DNA of 64,000 nt from Gordonia humi (GTDB taxonomy: Bacteria > Actinomycetota > Actinomycetes > Mycobacteriales > Mycobacteriaceae). Within the stretch, counting starts at the first letter, position 1; each line of letters starts with the position of its first letter. The DNA is taken from positions 3,844,001 to 3,908,000 of the forward strand of contig NZ_JACIFP010000001.1 in NCBI RefSeq assembly GCF_014197435.1, given 5' to 3'. Made by a program: the position numbers and the translations under genes. A model generated the notes under the pieces. That model had not been told where the DNA came from, searched no databases, and saw only the letters and a program-made list of their open reading frames with translations. Below, piece by piece: positions 44,406 to 53,752 of the stretch.

Positions 44406-45236
44406 ATGCCGCCGCGCCGCCGCTCGACTCCTGTGGCCGAGTCATTGACTCCCGACGATCTCACCAGGCTGTCGACGGCGCTGGCCGAAGGGCGACGGGC
44501 GACGGTCTACCTGCGTGAAGCCGTCCCCAGCCTCGGACTCGGCGAGGGCGCATCCGCGAGAGTCGTATCGATCGCCGGAAACACGGTGACCATCAGCCCG
44601 CGCGGTGTCGACGACGAACTCCCCTATGAGGCCGACGAACTCCGGATCAGCAAGGTCGCTCCCCCGAAGCCGGAACCGGCCGCGAAGGCTCCGGGCAAGA
44701 GGACTGCGGTGAAGAGGACTGCGGTGAAGAAGGCGCGGACCGCCGAAGCCGCGACATCCGCACCGACGATCGCCTTCGACGCCCCCGCACCCCGGACCCC
44801 CGCACCCCAGACCCCGGCATCCCAGACCCCGGCATCCCAGACCCCGGCATCCCAGACCTCGGCATCACAGACCCCAGCATCACAGACCGCCGGATCCCGG
44901 ACGCCGAAGTCTCCGGCTTCGACGTCGACGCCGAAGCAGCCCGCGAAGCGCGCCTCGAAGAAGTCGACCCAGTCGGTCACCGTCACGATCTACGGGACCG
45001 CCGACAACGAGTGGTCCGTCGCGATGACCCGCGGCGCCGAGAAGCCGCAGCGGTCCCGGTCTGTGACACCCGAGGCGGTCGACGCCGCGGTGGACGCGCT
45101 CGGCGACCAGACCTCGCGGACGGCGGTCACCGCGCTGCTCAGTGCGGCCCGCGAGGAGGCTCAACGCCGCGTCGAGGAGCTCAGTCGAGAACTCGAAGCG
45201 GCGAAGGAGGCGCTCGCCGCCTTGGAGAACTCGTAG
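44406..45236 (+). CDS. Repeat-containing basic protein, DUF6319-like
   Basis: A 276-residue soluble protein. The N-terminal ~90 residues (SLTPDDLTRLSTALAEGRRATVYL) form a small beta domain. A histone-H1-like Lys/Ala segment (KRTAVKRTAVKKA) follows. A low-complexity block of TPASQ repeats covers about residues 128-162. The C-terminal part has a VTVTIYGTADNEWSVAMTRG strand pair and a coiled coil (EEAQRRVEELSRELEAAKEALAALE). It resembles DUF6319 proteins of Mycobacteriales, but I am not certain. It may bind DNA or RNA; no function is established. It follows the NYN gene by 111 bases. Confidence 0.75.
   Translation: MPPRRRSTPVAESLTPDDLTRLSTALAEGRRATVYLREAVPSLGLGEGASARVVSIAGNTVTISPRGVDDELPYEADELRISKVAPPKPEPAAKAPGKRTAVKRTAVKKARTAEAATSAPTIAFDAPAPRTPAPQTPASQTPASQTPASQTSASQTPASQTAGSRTPKSPASTSTPKQPAKRASKKSTQSVTVTIYGTADNEWSVAMTRGAEKPQRSRSVTPEAVDAAVDALGDQTSRTAVTALLSAAREEAQRRVEELSRELEAAKEALAALENS
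44789..44890 (+). repeat. 15-base coding microsatellite (TPASQ repeats)
   Basis: About seven degenerate units around CAGACCCCGGCATCC encode TPAPQ/TPASQ/TSASQ pentapeptides. An upstream pair of AAGAGGACTGCGGTG units (44697-44726) encodes KRTAV twice. Unit length is a multiple of three, so copy-number change would keep frame. Confidence 0.85.
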
Positions 45237-45279
45237 ACCCCACTGTCGGCCGAACGGACCAGCGCGGGACAATCTCCTC

Positions 45280-46479
45280 GTGCCTTCTCGTCCCGCCGTC
45301 AGCCGGAGTCTGCTGATCGTCCTCGCACTGCTGTTCACGACAGGATGGGCGACCAATCACTTCGTCGCCATGATGCCCGTCCTCCACGACGACGAGGGGA
45401 TCTCCGATGCGGCCCTCGAGGGCGCGTTCGCCATCTACGCCGTCGGACTCCTGCCCGGTCTGCTGACCGGCGGTGGACTGTCGGACCGCGTCGGACGGCG
45501 GCCCGTCGTCCTGTCCGGCGCGACCGGTGCGGCACTCGGCAACCTGCTCATGCTCGTATGGCACACCGAGCCCGGCGTGTTCACCGGCCGCTTCATCGTC
45601 GGACTCGGCGTCGGACTCGCCGTCAGTGCAGGCACCGCGTGGGCCGCCGATGTGGGCGGTACGCGCGGAACCGTGTTCGCCGGCATGACGCTGACGCTCG
45701 GCTTCGCGATCGGACCGCTCGCCTCCGGACTCATCGCACAGTTCACCGACGGCGCCGCACTCATCGCACCGTTCGTGGTGACGGTCGTCGCCTCACTGGC
45801 GGCGGTGGGAGCCGGGTTCTGGGTCGCACCGACGCGCGGGGACGGGGCCTCGACTCCGGTCGGCGTGAGCGGATCCGACGGGCTCGACCAACAGAAGGAG
45901 GCGCCCGCCCGGCGGAACGACAAGAGTCTGGCCCGAGCCCTGTTCACGTCGATTCCGATGTCGCTGTGGGTGTTCTCGGCGGTGTCGGCCTCGATCGTCA
46001 CCATGGCGGGCCGCATGACCGACTTCTCCGGCCCCTGGGTGCCGGGCGTCGCCGCCGTTCTGGCACTCGGTTCGGGCGTGGTCAGTCAGACCCTCGCACG
46101 ACGCGGCGGGTGGGGACCGCGCACCGGCGTCGCGGGCGCGATCGCGGTGGCCGTGGGATTCGTCACCGTCGCCGTCGGCGGTTCGGATCCGGTGCCTGTC
46201 ACATTCCTGATCGCCTCGATTCTGCTCGGCGCCGGATACGGACTCTGTCTGCGCGAAGGTCTGCTCGACGTCGAGACGTATTCTCCGGCGGATCGACGCG
46301 GACTCGCGACCGGCGTGTACTACGTCGGGACCTACATCGGATTCGCGCTCCCCCTCGTGCTGCGCGGTGTGGAGCCGACGATCGGCATCATGCCGCCGCT
46401 CGCCGTCCTCGCCGTACTGGCGGTCGCCTGCGCGGGCATTCGGGCGGGCCAGATGAAGAGCGGGGTTCTCGACCGATAG
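45280..46479 (+). CDS. Major facilitator superfamily transporter
   Basis: A 399-residue 12-helix MFS protein. Motif A (GLSDRVGRRPVVL) follows TM2, and the two six-helix halves are joined by a charged loop at about 180-210. GTG 45280 lies 44 bases after the preceding stop. It resembles sugar or drug exporters of the MFS_1 group; substrate unknown. Confidence 0.9.
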   Translation: MPSRPAVSRSLLIVLALLFTTGWATNHFVAMMPVLHDDEGISDAALEGAFAIYAVGLLPGLLTGGGLSDRVGRRPVVLSGATGAALGNLLMLVWHTEPGVFTGRFIVGLGVGLAVSAGTAWAADVGGTRGTVFAGMTLTLGFAIGPLASGLIAQFTDGAALIAPFVVTVVASLAAVGAGFWVAPTRGDGASTPVGVSGSDGLDQQKEAPARRNDKSLARALFTSIPMSLWVFSAVSASIVTMAGRMTDFSGPWVPGVAAVLALGSGVVSQTLARRGGWGPRTGVAGAIAVAVGFVTVAVGGSDPVPVTFLIASILLGAGYGLCLREGLLDVETYSPADRRGLATGVYYVGTYIGFALPLVLRGVEPTIGIMPPLAVLAVLAVACAGIRAGQMKSGVLDR

Positions 46480-46516
46480 TGGTCGCGGCCTTGCCCTTTC
46501 GGCGTATCTTTACCGA

Positions 46517-47137
46517 ATGTCCAACGTTCTGGTCGGTATCGTCGCGGTGCTCGTGGGCGCCGCATTCTGTCTCTACGGCATCGTCGCGATGCGCGTGGTC
46601 ATCACCGTCTGGGGAGCGTTCGTCGGATTCGGCGTCGGCGCCGGTCTGGTCGCGACTCTCGGCGGCGACGGCTTCCTCACCGGTGCCCTCGGCTGGATCG
46701 TCGGGGTCGTCGTCGCCGTCGTATTCGGCCTGCTCGCCTACCTGTACTACGCGGTGGCAGTCCTGCTGATCACGGTCTCGGTGGGCTTCGCGATCGGAGC
46801 CGCCCTGATGGTGGCGCTCGGCGTCACCTGGAACTGGGTGATCATCCTGGTCGGGGTGATCGTCGGCGCGCTCCTGGCCGCCGCCGCCCTCGCCGTGAAC
46901 CTGCCCGCCATCATCTTGATCGTCATCAGCTCACTCGGCGGGGCGACGGCGTTCACCGGCGGCCTGATGCTCCTCACGCACACCCTGCACACCGACGACT
47001 TCACTCGCCGCGACATCGCGGTCACGATCGACGACAGCTGGTGGTGGTATCTGATCTGGATCGTGCTCGTCGTCGGCGGCATCCTGGTCCAGGCTCGCAT
47101 GACCACCACCGACCGGAAGCCGCGCGAGCAGTGGTGA
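46517..47137 (+). CDS. DUF4203/TMEM198-like membrane protein
   Basis: A 206-residue protein with seven closely spaced TM helices, Gly-rich in the pattern VGFGVGAGLVATLGG of DUF4203/TMEM198 proteins. It ends in a short charged tail (TTDRKPREQW). A TATCTT -10 box six bases before ATG 46517 suggests a leaderless mRNA. The bacterial role of this family is unknown. Confidence 0.85.
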   Translation: MSNVLVGIVAVLVGAAFCLYGIVAMRVVITVWGAFVGFGVGAGLVATLGGDGFLTGALGWIVGVVVAVVFGLLAYLYYAVAVLLITVSVGFAIGAALMVALGVTWNWVIILVGVIVGALLAAAALAVNLPAIILIVISSLGGATAFTGGLMLLTHTLHTDDFTRRDIAVTIDDSWWWYLIWIVLVVGGILVQARMTTTDRKPREQW

Positions 47138-47169
47138 TCGTGACCTGAGCACACGGCCTAGTCTGTACG

Positions 47170-50100
47170 GTGATGCCCAGAACCTCGTGGACCCCGCAGC
47201 AGACCACACAGATCCTGACCTTCTTCGACAAGGGCAGTCTGTCGCGCGGGCGCGGGTACGCCCAGTCGGGTCTGGTTCATTCGATCTCCTGGTCCGGCGA
47301 CACGGTGACGGGTCTGTCGGAGGGCAGCGCCGGTCAGACGTACACGTGCAGCGTCACCGCCCGATTCGACGGTGCCCGCGCTCAGGTTCGAGCTCAGTGC
47401 ACGTGCCCGGTCCAGACATTCTGCAAACATTGCGTCGCCCTGGTCGTCACCGCCTCCGACAGTGCGCCCGGACCGGCCGCGCAGGCGCCGCCCCCGCCGG
47501 CGAGTGCCCTCGAACTCAGCCGGTGGCGTTCCCTCGTCGACGAGATCACGGCCGACAAGACGGCGACGCCGACCACGGACGACGGCCCCGAACTGCCCCT
47601 CGGCCTGCAGTTCGCACTCGATCTCGACGCTCGGGGGCGACGCCGTATCGTCGCTCGACCGGTCACACACGGTTCCCGGGGCACCTGGGTCACCACGCGT
47701 GTCACATGGAAGTCGCTGCTCACGACGCGCAAGGCCGGTTTCCGCCACGATCCGAAAGCCCGGGAACTCCTCGTCGAGATCGGCAACGCGCTCGCCGCCC
47801 GCACGCAGAGATCGACGCCGCCGGCCGAACTGTCGCTGTCGTCGGCTCCGGCTCGCGTCTGGCCCCTCCTGAACCGGGCCGAAGGCGCCGGCATAGCGCT
47901 CATCGGCAAGAACGGCTGGGGCCAGCCGCAGACGGTGTCGATCTCGAGCATCACGACCGGACTGCACGTCGAGCGTGCGCAGAGGCACCTCAACATCGGT
48001 ATCCAGACGTTCGTCGACGGTGATCCGGTCGGTGCCGACCGGGTCCTCCTGCTCGGTGCGCCGAAACCGCACGGCGCGGGTGTCCTGCTCGATCGAACCC
48101 TCCACCTGGGGCCGCTGCCCGAGCTGACCGCGTCGGAGACGATGCTGCTCACATCCCGATCCCACGTGTCCGTTCCGGCGAACGAGGTCGACGAGTTCCG
48201 CGCCAGGCTCCCGGCTCTGGTCGCCGACCGCGCGGTCTCATTCGGCGACGACGTGTTTCCGCCCGAGGACGTCGACGGACCGTATCCGGTCCTGGTGGTC
48301 GACTACACCGCCGACGGCGCCCGCACCCGCTGGGAGGCGGAGTACGTCGCCGACGGCGAGTCCGTTCGCGCACGTCACGACGAACCAGCCAATCCGCACC
48401 GAGTCCGCCGCCGCGCGGACGAGAACACCATGTGGTCCGCACTCGGCTCCGAGCTCGCGGCCGTCGCATCGACCTACCGCGGCTGGTTCGACACCACCGC
48501 CGAACGACTCCTGCGAGGCATCTATCAGTCGTCCGCGCAGGACGAGATCGCGACGCTCGTGAGCATGCGTGAACGACTCGCCGAGACGACGACCGTCGCC
48601 GCCGCACTCGAGTTCCTGCCGATCAGCCAGTTTCTGCGCGACTGGTCGCTCGATCCCGTCGAGGCCGCCGTCCTCACCGGCGACGTACTGCCCGCCCTCG
48701 TCGACGGCGGACGGGTCCGTGTCGAGGTGGTCGGCGAGCCACCCGACTACCACCGCCCCGAGGAGCCGCCGGTCCTGCACTTCACCGGGGACTCGAGCAC
48801 CGACTGGTTCGACCTCGCGATCACCCTCGACGTGGACGGCCACCGGATACCCATCGCCGACGTCATCGCCGCGCTCGCCCAGGGCGAGACGCACATGCTC
48901 CTCGCCGACGACACCTACTTCCCGCTCGACACACCCGAGCTCACCACCCTGCGTGAGCGTCTGGCGGAGGCGCGTGAGCTCGGCGATCTCGACGGCGACC
49001 GCGTCTCGTCGAGCACCATGAACGTCACGCTGTGGGAGGAACTCCTCGAACTCGGCGTGGTCGACGAACAGCTCGCGGACTGGCGTGATCGACTCACCCG
49101 GTTGGCGTCCGCGAAGCCGCCCGCGCCGATCGCCCCTCCCCCGGGCCTGGACGCGCGGCTGCGCAGCTACCAGCAGGACGGACTCGACTGGCTCGCGTTC
49201 CTCTGGGACAACCGACTCGGCGGCGTCCTCGCCGACGACATGGGGCTGGGCAAGACCATTCAGACTCTGGCGCTGATTCAACGAGTGATCGACGACGACC
49301 CGACCGCGCGGTTCCTCGTGATCGCACCCACCTCGGTGGTCGGGAACTGGGCTGCCGAGGTCGCCCGCTTCGTGCCCGGTCTGGACGCGGCGATCGTCGC
49401 CTCCACCGAGAAGCGCGCCGGGACGTCGTTGTCCGACCAGATCGGCGGCGCCCGGATCGTCGTCACCTCGTACGCGTTGCTGCGTATCGACTACGAGGCG
49501 TTCGCGGCGATCGAATGGTCGGGCATGGTGCTCGACGAGGCGCAGTTCGTGAAGAACCACGCCTCCAAGACGCATCAGGCCGCTCGACGCCTCCCTGCTC
49601 GGTTCAAGCTGGCGATCACCGGAACACCGTTGGAGAACCGGGTGATGGAACTGTGGTCGCTGGTGTCGATCGTCGCACCCGGCCTGTACAGCTCGCCGAC
49701 GACCTTCAAAGAGCACTTCGCCGATCCCATCGAGAAGGGCGAGGCGCCCGAACGACTCTGTGTGCTGCGCCGTCGTCTGCGTCCGATCATGCTGCGTCGC
49801 AACAAATCTCAAGTCCTAGCCGACCTGCCGGAGAAGCAGGAGCAGTTGCTGCCGCTCGACCTCGGGCCACCTCATCGCAAGGTGTACGACACCTTCCTCG
49901 CGCGCGAGCGTCAGCGGATGCTCGGCCTGCTCGACGACTGGGAGGGCAACCAGATCGAGATCCTGCGCGCACTCACCCAGCTGCGCCAGCTCAGTCTGCA
50001 TCCCGGGCTCGTCGATCAGCAGCACGCATCACTCGAATCGACGAAGATCTCGTATCTGGCCGAGCAGATACCGATCCTGACCGCCGAGGGCCACAGTGCG

Positions 50101-50547
50101 CTGATCTTCTCGAGCTTCACCGGTTTCCTGAGACTCGTTGCGGCGCGGTTCGAGTCGGACGGCGTCGAGTACAGCTACCTGGACGGCACCATGTCGGCGG
50201 GCAGACGCGCCGAACAGATCGAGCAGTTCACCGCCGGTCACACCGGTGCGTTTCTGATCAGTCTCAAGGCCGGTGGATTCGGACTCAACCTGACCGCCGC
50301 CGACTACTGCTTCATGACGGACCCGTGGTGGAATCCGGCCGCCGAGGCGCAGGCCGTCGACCGTGCGCATCGCATCGGTCAGCAACGTGCCGTCACCGTT
50401 TACCGCATGGTCTCGACCGGCACCATCGAGGAGAAGGTCATCGACCTGCAGAACCGCAAACGCGAACTCTTCGACGCGCTGATCGACGACGGCGCCGCGT
50501 TCTCCGGGAAGATCACCGCCGCCGACGTGCGCGGGCTGCTGGAGTAG
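47170..50547 (+). CDS. SWIM zinc-finger SNF2-family helicase-like ATPase
   Basis: A 1125-residue ATPase. A SWIM finger (CTCPVQTFCKHC) lies at about 77-88. The middle 500 residues form the SNF2-associated bacterial region. The SNF2 core has Walker A DDMGLGKTIQ, DEAQ box, GTPLENRVMELWSL, and helicase_C motifs FSSFTGFLRLV and DRAHRIGQQRAVTVYR. It likely remodels or translocates on double-stranded DNA. TAGTCT at 47159-47164 lies five bases before GTG 47170; ATG 47173 is the alternative. Similar SWIM-SNF2 proteins are widespread in actinobacteria, with roles unproven. Confidence 0.93.
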   Translation: MMPRTSWTPQQTTQILTFFDKGSLSRGRGYAQSGLVHSISWSGDTVTGLSEGSAGQTYTCSVTARFDGARAQVRAQCTCPVQTFCKHCVALVVTASDSAPGPAAQAPPPPASALELSRWRSLVDEITADKTATPTTDDGPELPLGLQFALDLDARGRRRIVARPVTHGSRGTWVTTRVTWKSLLTTRKAGFRHDPKARELLVEIGNALAARTQRSTPPAELSLSSAPARVWPLLNRAEGAGIALIGKNGWGQPQTVSISSITTGLHVERAQRHLNIGIQTFVDGDPVGADRVLLLGAPKPHGAGVLLDRTLHLGPLPELTASETMLLTSRSHVSVPANEVDEFRARLPALVADRAVSFGDDVFPPEDVDGPYPVLVVDYTADGARTRWEAEYVADGESVRARHDEPANPHRVRRRADENTMWSALGSELAAVASTYRGWFDTTAERLLRGIYQSSAQDEIATLVSMRERLAETTTVAAALEFLPISQFLRDWSLDPVEAAVLTGDVLPALVDGGRVRVEVVGEPPDYHRPEEPPVLHFTGDSSTDWFDLAITLDVDGHRIPIADVIAALAQGETHMLLADDTYFPLDTPELTTLRERLAEARELGDLDGDRVSSSTMNVTLWEELLELGVVDEQLADWRDRLTRLASAKPPAPIAPPPGLDARLRSYQQDGLDWLAFLWDNRLGGVLADDMGLGKTIQTLALIQRVIDDDPTARFLVIAPTSVVGNWAAEVARFVPGLDAAIVASTEKRAGTSLSDQIGGARIVVTSYALLRIDYEAFAAIEWSGMVLDEAQFVKNHASKTHQAARRLPARFKLAITGTPLENRVMELWSLVSIVAPGLYSSPTTFKEHFADPIEKGEAPERLCVLRRRLRPIMLRRNKSQVLADLPEKQEQLLPLDLGPPHRKVYDTFLARERQRMLGLLDDWEGNQIEILRALTQLRQLSLHPGLVDQQHASLESTKISYLAEQIPILTAEGHSALIFSSFTGFLRLVAARFESDGVEYSYLDGTMSAGRRAEQIEQFTAGHTGAFLISLKAGGFGLNLTAADYCFMTDPWWNPAAEAQAVDRAHRIGQQRAVTVYRMVSTGTIEEKVIDLQNRKRELFDALIDDGAAFSGKITAADVRGLLE

Positions 50548-50570
50548 CGGATGCGGCGTACCTTCGAGTC

Positions 50571-52304
50571 ATGGCATACTCCGTCGCTGACCTGATCGTC
50601 GACACTGTCGAAGCCGCCGGAGTCGAGAGGGTGTACGGCATCCCCGGCGACTCGCTCAACGGATTCACCGACGCACTGCGCGAGCATCCACGGATCGCCT
50701 GGCAGCACGTCCGGCACGAGGAGGCGGCCGCCTTCGCGGCATCGGCCGAGGCAGCGATGACCGGCGGACTCGCCGTCTGCGCCGGCAGCTGCGGCCCGGG
50801 CAACCTGCACCTGATCAACGGGCTCTACGACGCACACCGCTCGCGAGTCCCCGTTCTCGCGATCGCCGCGCAGATCCCCGGTTCCATGGTCGGCACCGGC
50901 TACTTCCAGGAGACGCACCCGGAGAGCGTGTTCGCCGAATGCAGCACCTACTGCGAGACGATCACCTCGGTCGAGCAACTGCCCGCGGTACTCGACATCG
51001 CGCTCCGCACCGCCGTCGAAGAGCGTGGCGTGTCGGTCTTGGTAATCCCCGGCGAACTGTTCCTCGCCGAGATCGAACGCCCCGCGCGCGTCACGCGGAT
51101 CCGGGCCGCCGAGTCGGTGATCCGGCCGAGTGAGGAGGCGCTCGCGATCGCGGCCGCTCAGCTCAACGAATGCGAACGCGTCACCATCCTGGCCGGAGCG
51201 GGCGTCGCAGGCGCTCACGACGAGCTCATCGCACTCGCCGACGCGCTGCAGGCGCCGATCGTGCACGCGCTGCGCGGCAAGGAGTTCGTCGAGTACGACA
51301 ATCCGTTCGACGTCGGGATGACCGGGCTGTTGGGCTTCTCCTCCGGCTATCGGGCCGTGGAGCACTGCGACAGCCTCGTCATGATCGGCACCGACTTCCC
51401 GTACCCGCAGTTCCTGCCGTCGAACGCGTACGTGATCCAACTGGACGTCCGCGGCCGCCAGATCGGCCGTCGCACCCGGGTGGATCTGCCGTTGGTCGGG
51501 TCGGCGCGCGACACCCTGCCCGCGTTGACGTCGCTGATCCATTCGGGGCGTGACAGTAAGCACCTGTCCAAGTCCGTCGACCACTACCACCGCACCCGCG
51601 CGGGCCTGGACGACCTCGTGACGGCATCCGACCCCGGCGATCCGGTGCATCCTCAGTATGTGACCAGACTGATCTCCGACGGTGCCGACGCGGACGCCGT
51701 GTTCGTGCCCGACGTCGGCTCGCCGGTCGTCTGGGCGGCGAGGTATCTGGAGATGAACGGGCGGCGACGCCTCATCGGCTCGTTCAGCCACGGTTCGATG
51801 GCCAACGCGCTGCCGCAGGCGATCGGCGTCGCATCGTCATGCCCGGGCCGCCAGGTGGTCGCATTGGCCGGCGACGGCGGTCTGTCGATGCTGTTCGGCG
51901 AGCTCCTCACGCTCGTCCAGGCCGAGCTGCCGGTCAAGGTGGTGGTCTACAACAATTCGTCGCTGAACTTCGTCGAGCTGGAGATGAAGGCCGCGGGTTT
52001 CGTGAACTTCGGGACCGATCTGACCAATCCCGACTTCGCGCGCGTCGCCGACGCGATCGGCATCCGAGGGTTCCGCGCCACCGACTCGCAGGGACTGTCG
52101 GAGACCGTCGACGACTTCCTCTCCCACGACGGTCCGGCACTTCTCGACGTCCGTACCGCCCGTCAGGAACTGTCGATTCCGCCGTCGATCTCCGCCGCTC
52201 AGGCGAAGGGCTTCGCCCTCTACGCTCTGCGGACAGTCATGTCCGGGCGCGGTGACGAACTCGTCGACCTCGCCGAGACGAATCTACTGAAGCGACTGTT
52301 CTGA
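50571..52304 (+). CDS. poxB: Pyruvate dehydrogenase (quinone), PoxB-type
   Basis: A 577-residue ThDP enzyme, the normal PoxB length. The N-terminal PYR domain has IPGDSLNGFTDAL and the catalytic Glu in HVRHEEAAAFAAS. The PP domain has the ThDP motif GDGGLSMLFGELLTLVQAELPVKVVVYNN (in pieces). The C-terminal QAKGFALYALRTVMSGRGDELVDLAETNLL matches the membrane-binding tail of E. coli PoxB. It converts pyruvate to acetate and CO2 and passes electrons to menaquinone. TACCTT six bases before ATG 50571 suggests a leaderless mRNA. Acetolactate synthase is a less likely reading because of the tail. Confidence 0.9.
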   Translation: MAYSVADLIVDTVEAAGVERVYGIPGDSLNGFTDALREHPRIAWQHVRHEEAAAFAASAEAAMTGGLAVCAGSCGPGNLHLINGLYDAHRSRVPVLAIAAQIPGSMVGTGYFQETHPESVFAECSTYCETITSVEQLPAVLDIALRTAVEERGVSVLVIPGELFLAEIERPARVTRIRAAESVIRPSEEALAIAAAQLNECERVTILAGAGVAGAHDELIALADALQAPIVHALRGKEFVEYDNPFDVGMTGLLGFSSGYRAVEHCDSLVMIGTDFPYPQFLPSNAYVIQLDVRGRQIGRRTRVDLPLVGSARDTLPALTSLIHSGRDSKHLSKSVDHYHRTRAGLDDLVTASDPGDPVHPQYVTRLISDGADADAVFVPDVGSPVVWAARYLEMNGRRRLIGSFSHGSMANALPQAIGVASSCPGRQVVALAGDGGLSMLFGELLTLVQAELPVKVVVYNNSSLNFVELEMKAAGFVNFGTDLTNPDFARVADAIGIRGFRATDSQGLSETVDDFLSHDGPALLDVRTARQELSIPPSISAAQAKGFALYALRTVMSGRGDELVDLAETNLLKRLF

Positions 52305-52309
52305 GCCGG

Positions 52310-52336
52310 GCGGGGAGCACGGGAGGCACGCCCCGC
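52310..52336. terminator. Possible terminator between convergent poxB and ligase genes
   Basis: GCGGGG and CCCCGC can pair around a 15-base loop in the 34-base gap. The stem is short, so this is weak. Confidence 0.3.
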
Positions 52337-52338
52337 GG

Positions 52339-53742
52339 TCAGGCCCCCTCGAGCAACGCCTTCTTCTGCACTTTCCCCATCGCGTTGCGCGGCAGTCCGT
52401 CGACCACTCGGATCTCGCGCGGACGCTTGTGAACCGACAGATCCTTCGCGACCGCATCGATGAGATCGTCCGGCCGTTCGACGTCACCGACGACGAACGC
52501 GACGATCCGCTGTCCGAGGTCGTCGTCGGGTACGCCGACGACGGCGGCCTCGCGCACTCCCGGATACGAGAGCAGGATGTGCTCGATCTCGCCCGCACCG
52601 ATGCGATAGCCGCCGGACTTGATCATGTCGACGGACTCGCGGCCGGCGATCCGGTGGAAGCCGTCCGGATCGATGGCGGCGATGTCGCCGGTACGGAACC
52701 AGCCGTCGTCGGTCATCACCTCGGCGGTGGCCTCCGGATTGCCGAGATAGCCGTCGAACAGCGTGGGTCCGGCGAGTTCGAGTTCACCGAGGGTCTCACC
52801 GTCGTGCGGGGCGAGCCGCCCGTCCTCGCCGCGGATGCGGGTGCTCACACCCGCGATCGGATGTCCCACCCATCCCGGACGACGTTCGCCGTCGGCACGG
52901 ATCGACACCGTGATGACGGTCTCGCTCATGCCGTACCGCTCCACCGGAGGTTTTCCGGTCAGTTCGGTGAGCTTCTCGAACACGGGAACGGGCAACGGGG
53001 CACTGCCCGAGACGATGAGCCGGGCCGACGAGAGGGCACGCGCCGACTCCGGATCGTCGCACACTCGGCTCCAGACGGTCGGCACACCGAAGTAGAGCGA
53101 TCCGCCCGCCGCAGCGTATGCGGCCGGAGTGGGGCGAACCGTGTGGATCAGCGGGGAGCCGACGCGCAGCGGTCCGATCATGCCGAGGACCAGTCCGTGG
53201 ATGTGGAACAGCGGCAACCCGTGGACCACGGTGTCGTCGGACGTCCAGTCCCAGGCGTCGGCGAGTCCGTCTATCGATGCGGCGAGCGCTCGCCGGGGAA
53301 GACGGACGCCCTTCGGCCGACCCGTGGTTCCCGAGGTGTAGAGGATGATTCCGATGTCCGACGGATCGGGCTCGACGGTCGGCGCGTCCGCTCGGGCGGT
53401 GATGTCGACCTCATGGGTTCCGAGCCCCGACTCGATGGCGCACCCCGGTGCGCACAGCCACATCTGCGCGCCGCTGTCGGAGAGGACGTAATCCCGTTCG
53501 GCTCGGCCCGCATCGGCGGGCAGCGGCACCACGGGCACCCCCGCCAGCAACGCGCCGACGACCGCGACCACGGTCTCCATGGACGCGGACCCGTTGACCG
53601 CGACCACGTCTCGGCCGACGACCGCATCGGCGACGACCGCCGCGGCGCCGAGCAACTCGCCGCGGGTCAGGGTGACGTCCCCGACCCGGACCGCGTTCCG
53701 GTCGAGGTCGTCGGTCAGCGATGTCAGCAACGGTCCCTGCAC
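52339..53742 (-). CDS. fadD36: FadD36-like acyl-CoA synthetase
   Basis: A 467-residue ANL ligase that lines up along its length with my memory of mycobacterial FadD36: PADAGRAERDYVLSDSGAQ, LPLFHIHGLVLGMIGPLR, YGMSETVITVSIRADGERRPGWVG and RESVDMIKSGGYRIGAGEIE (in pieces). It carries YTSGTTGRPKGVRL and the C-terminal Lys loop PRNAMGKVQKK. GTG 53742 is fixed by an AGGAGG site seven bases away. FadD36 is thought to activate a long-chain or malonyl-like acid. It follows dgt by ten bases. Confidence 0.88.
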   Translation of the reverse strand: MQGPLLTSLTDDLDRNAVRVGDVTLTRGELLGAAAVVADAVVGRDVVAVNGSASMETVVAVVGALLAGVPVVPLPADAGRAERDYVLSDSGAQMWLCAPGCAIESGLGTHEVDITARADAPTVEPDPSDIGIILYTSGTTGRPKGVRLPRRALAASIDGLADAWDWTSDDTVVHGLPLFHIHGLVLGMIGPLRVGSPLIHTVRPTPAAYAAAGGSLYFGVPTVWSRVCDDPESARALSSARLIVSGSAPLPVPVFEKLTELTGKPPVERYGMSETVITVSIRADGERRPGWVGHPIAGVSTRIRGEDGRLAPHDGETLGELELAGPTLFDGYLGNPEATAEVMTDDGWFRTGDIAAIDPDGFHRIAGRESVDMIKSGGYRIGAGEIEHILLSYPGVREAAVVGVPDDDLGQRIVAFVVGDVERPDDLIDAVAKDLSVHKRPREIRVVDGLPRNAMGKVQKKALLEGA

Positions 53743-53752
53743 GGATGTCCTC

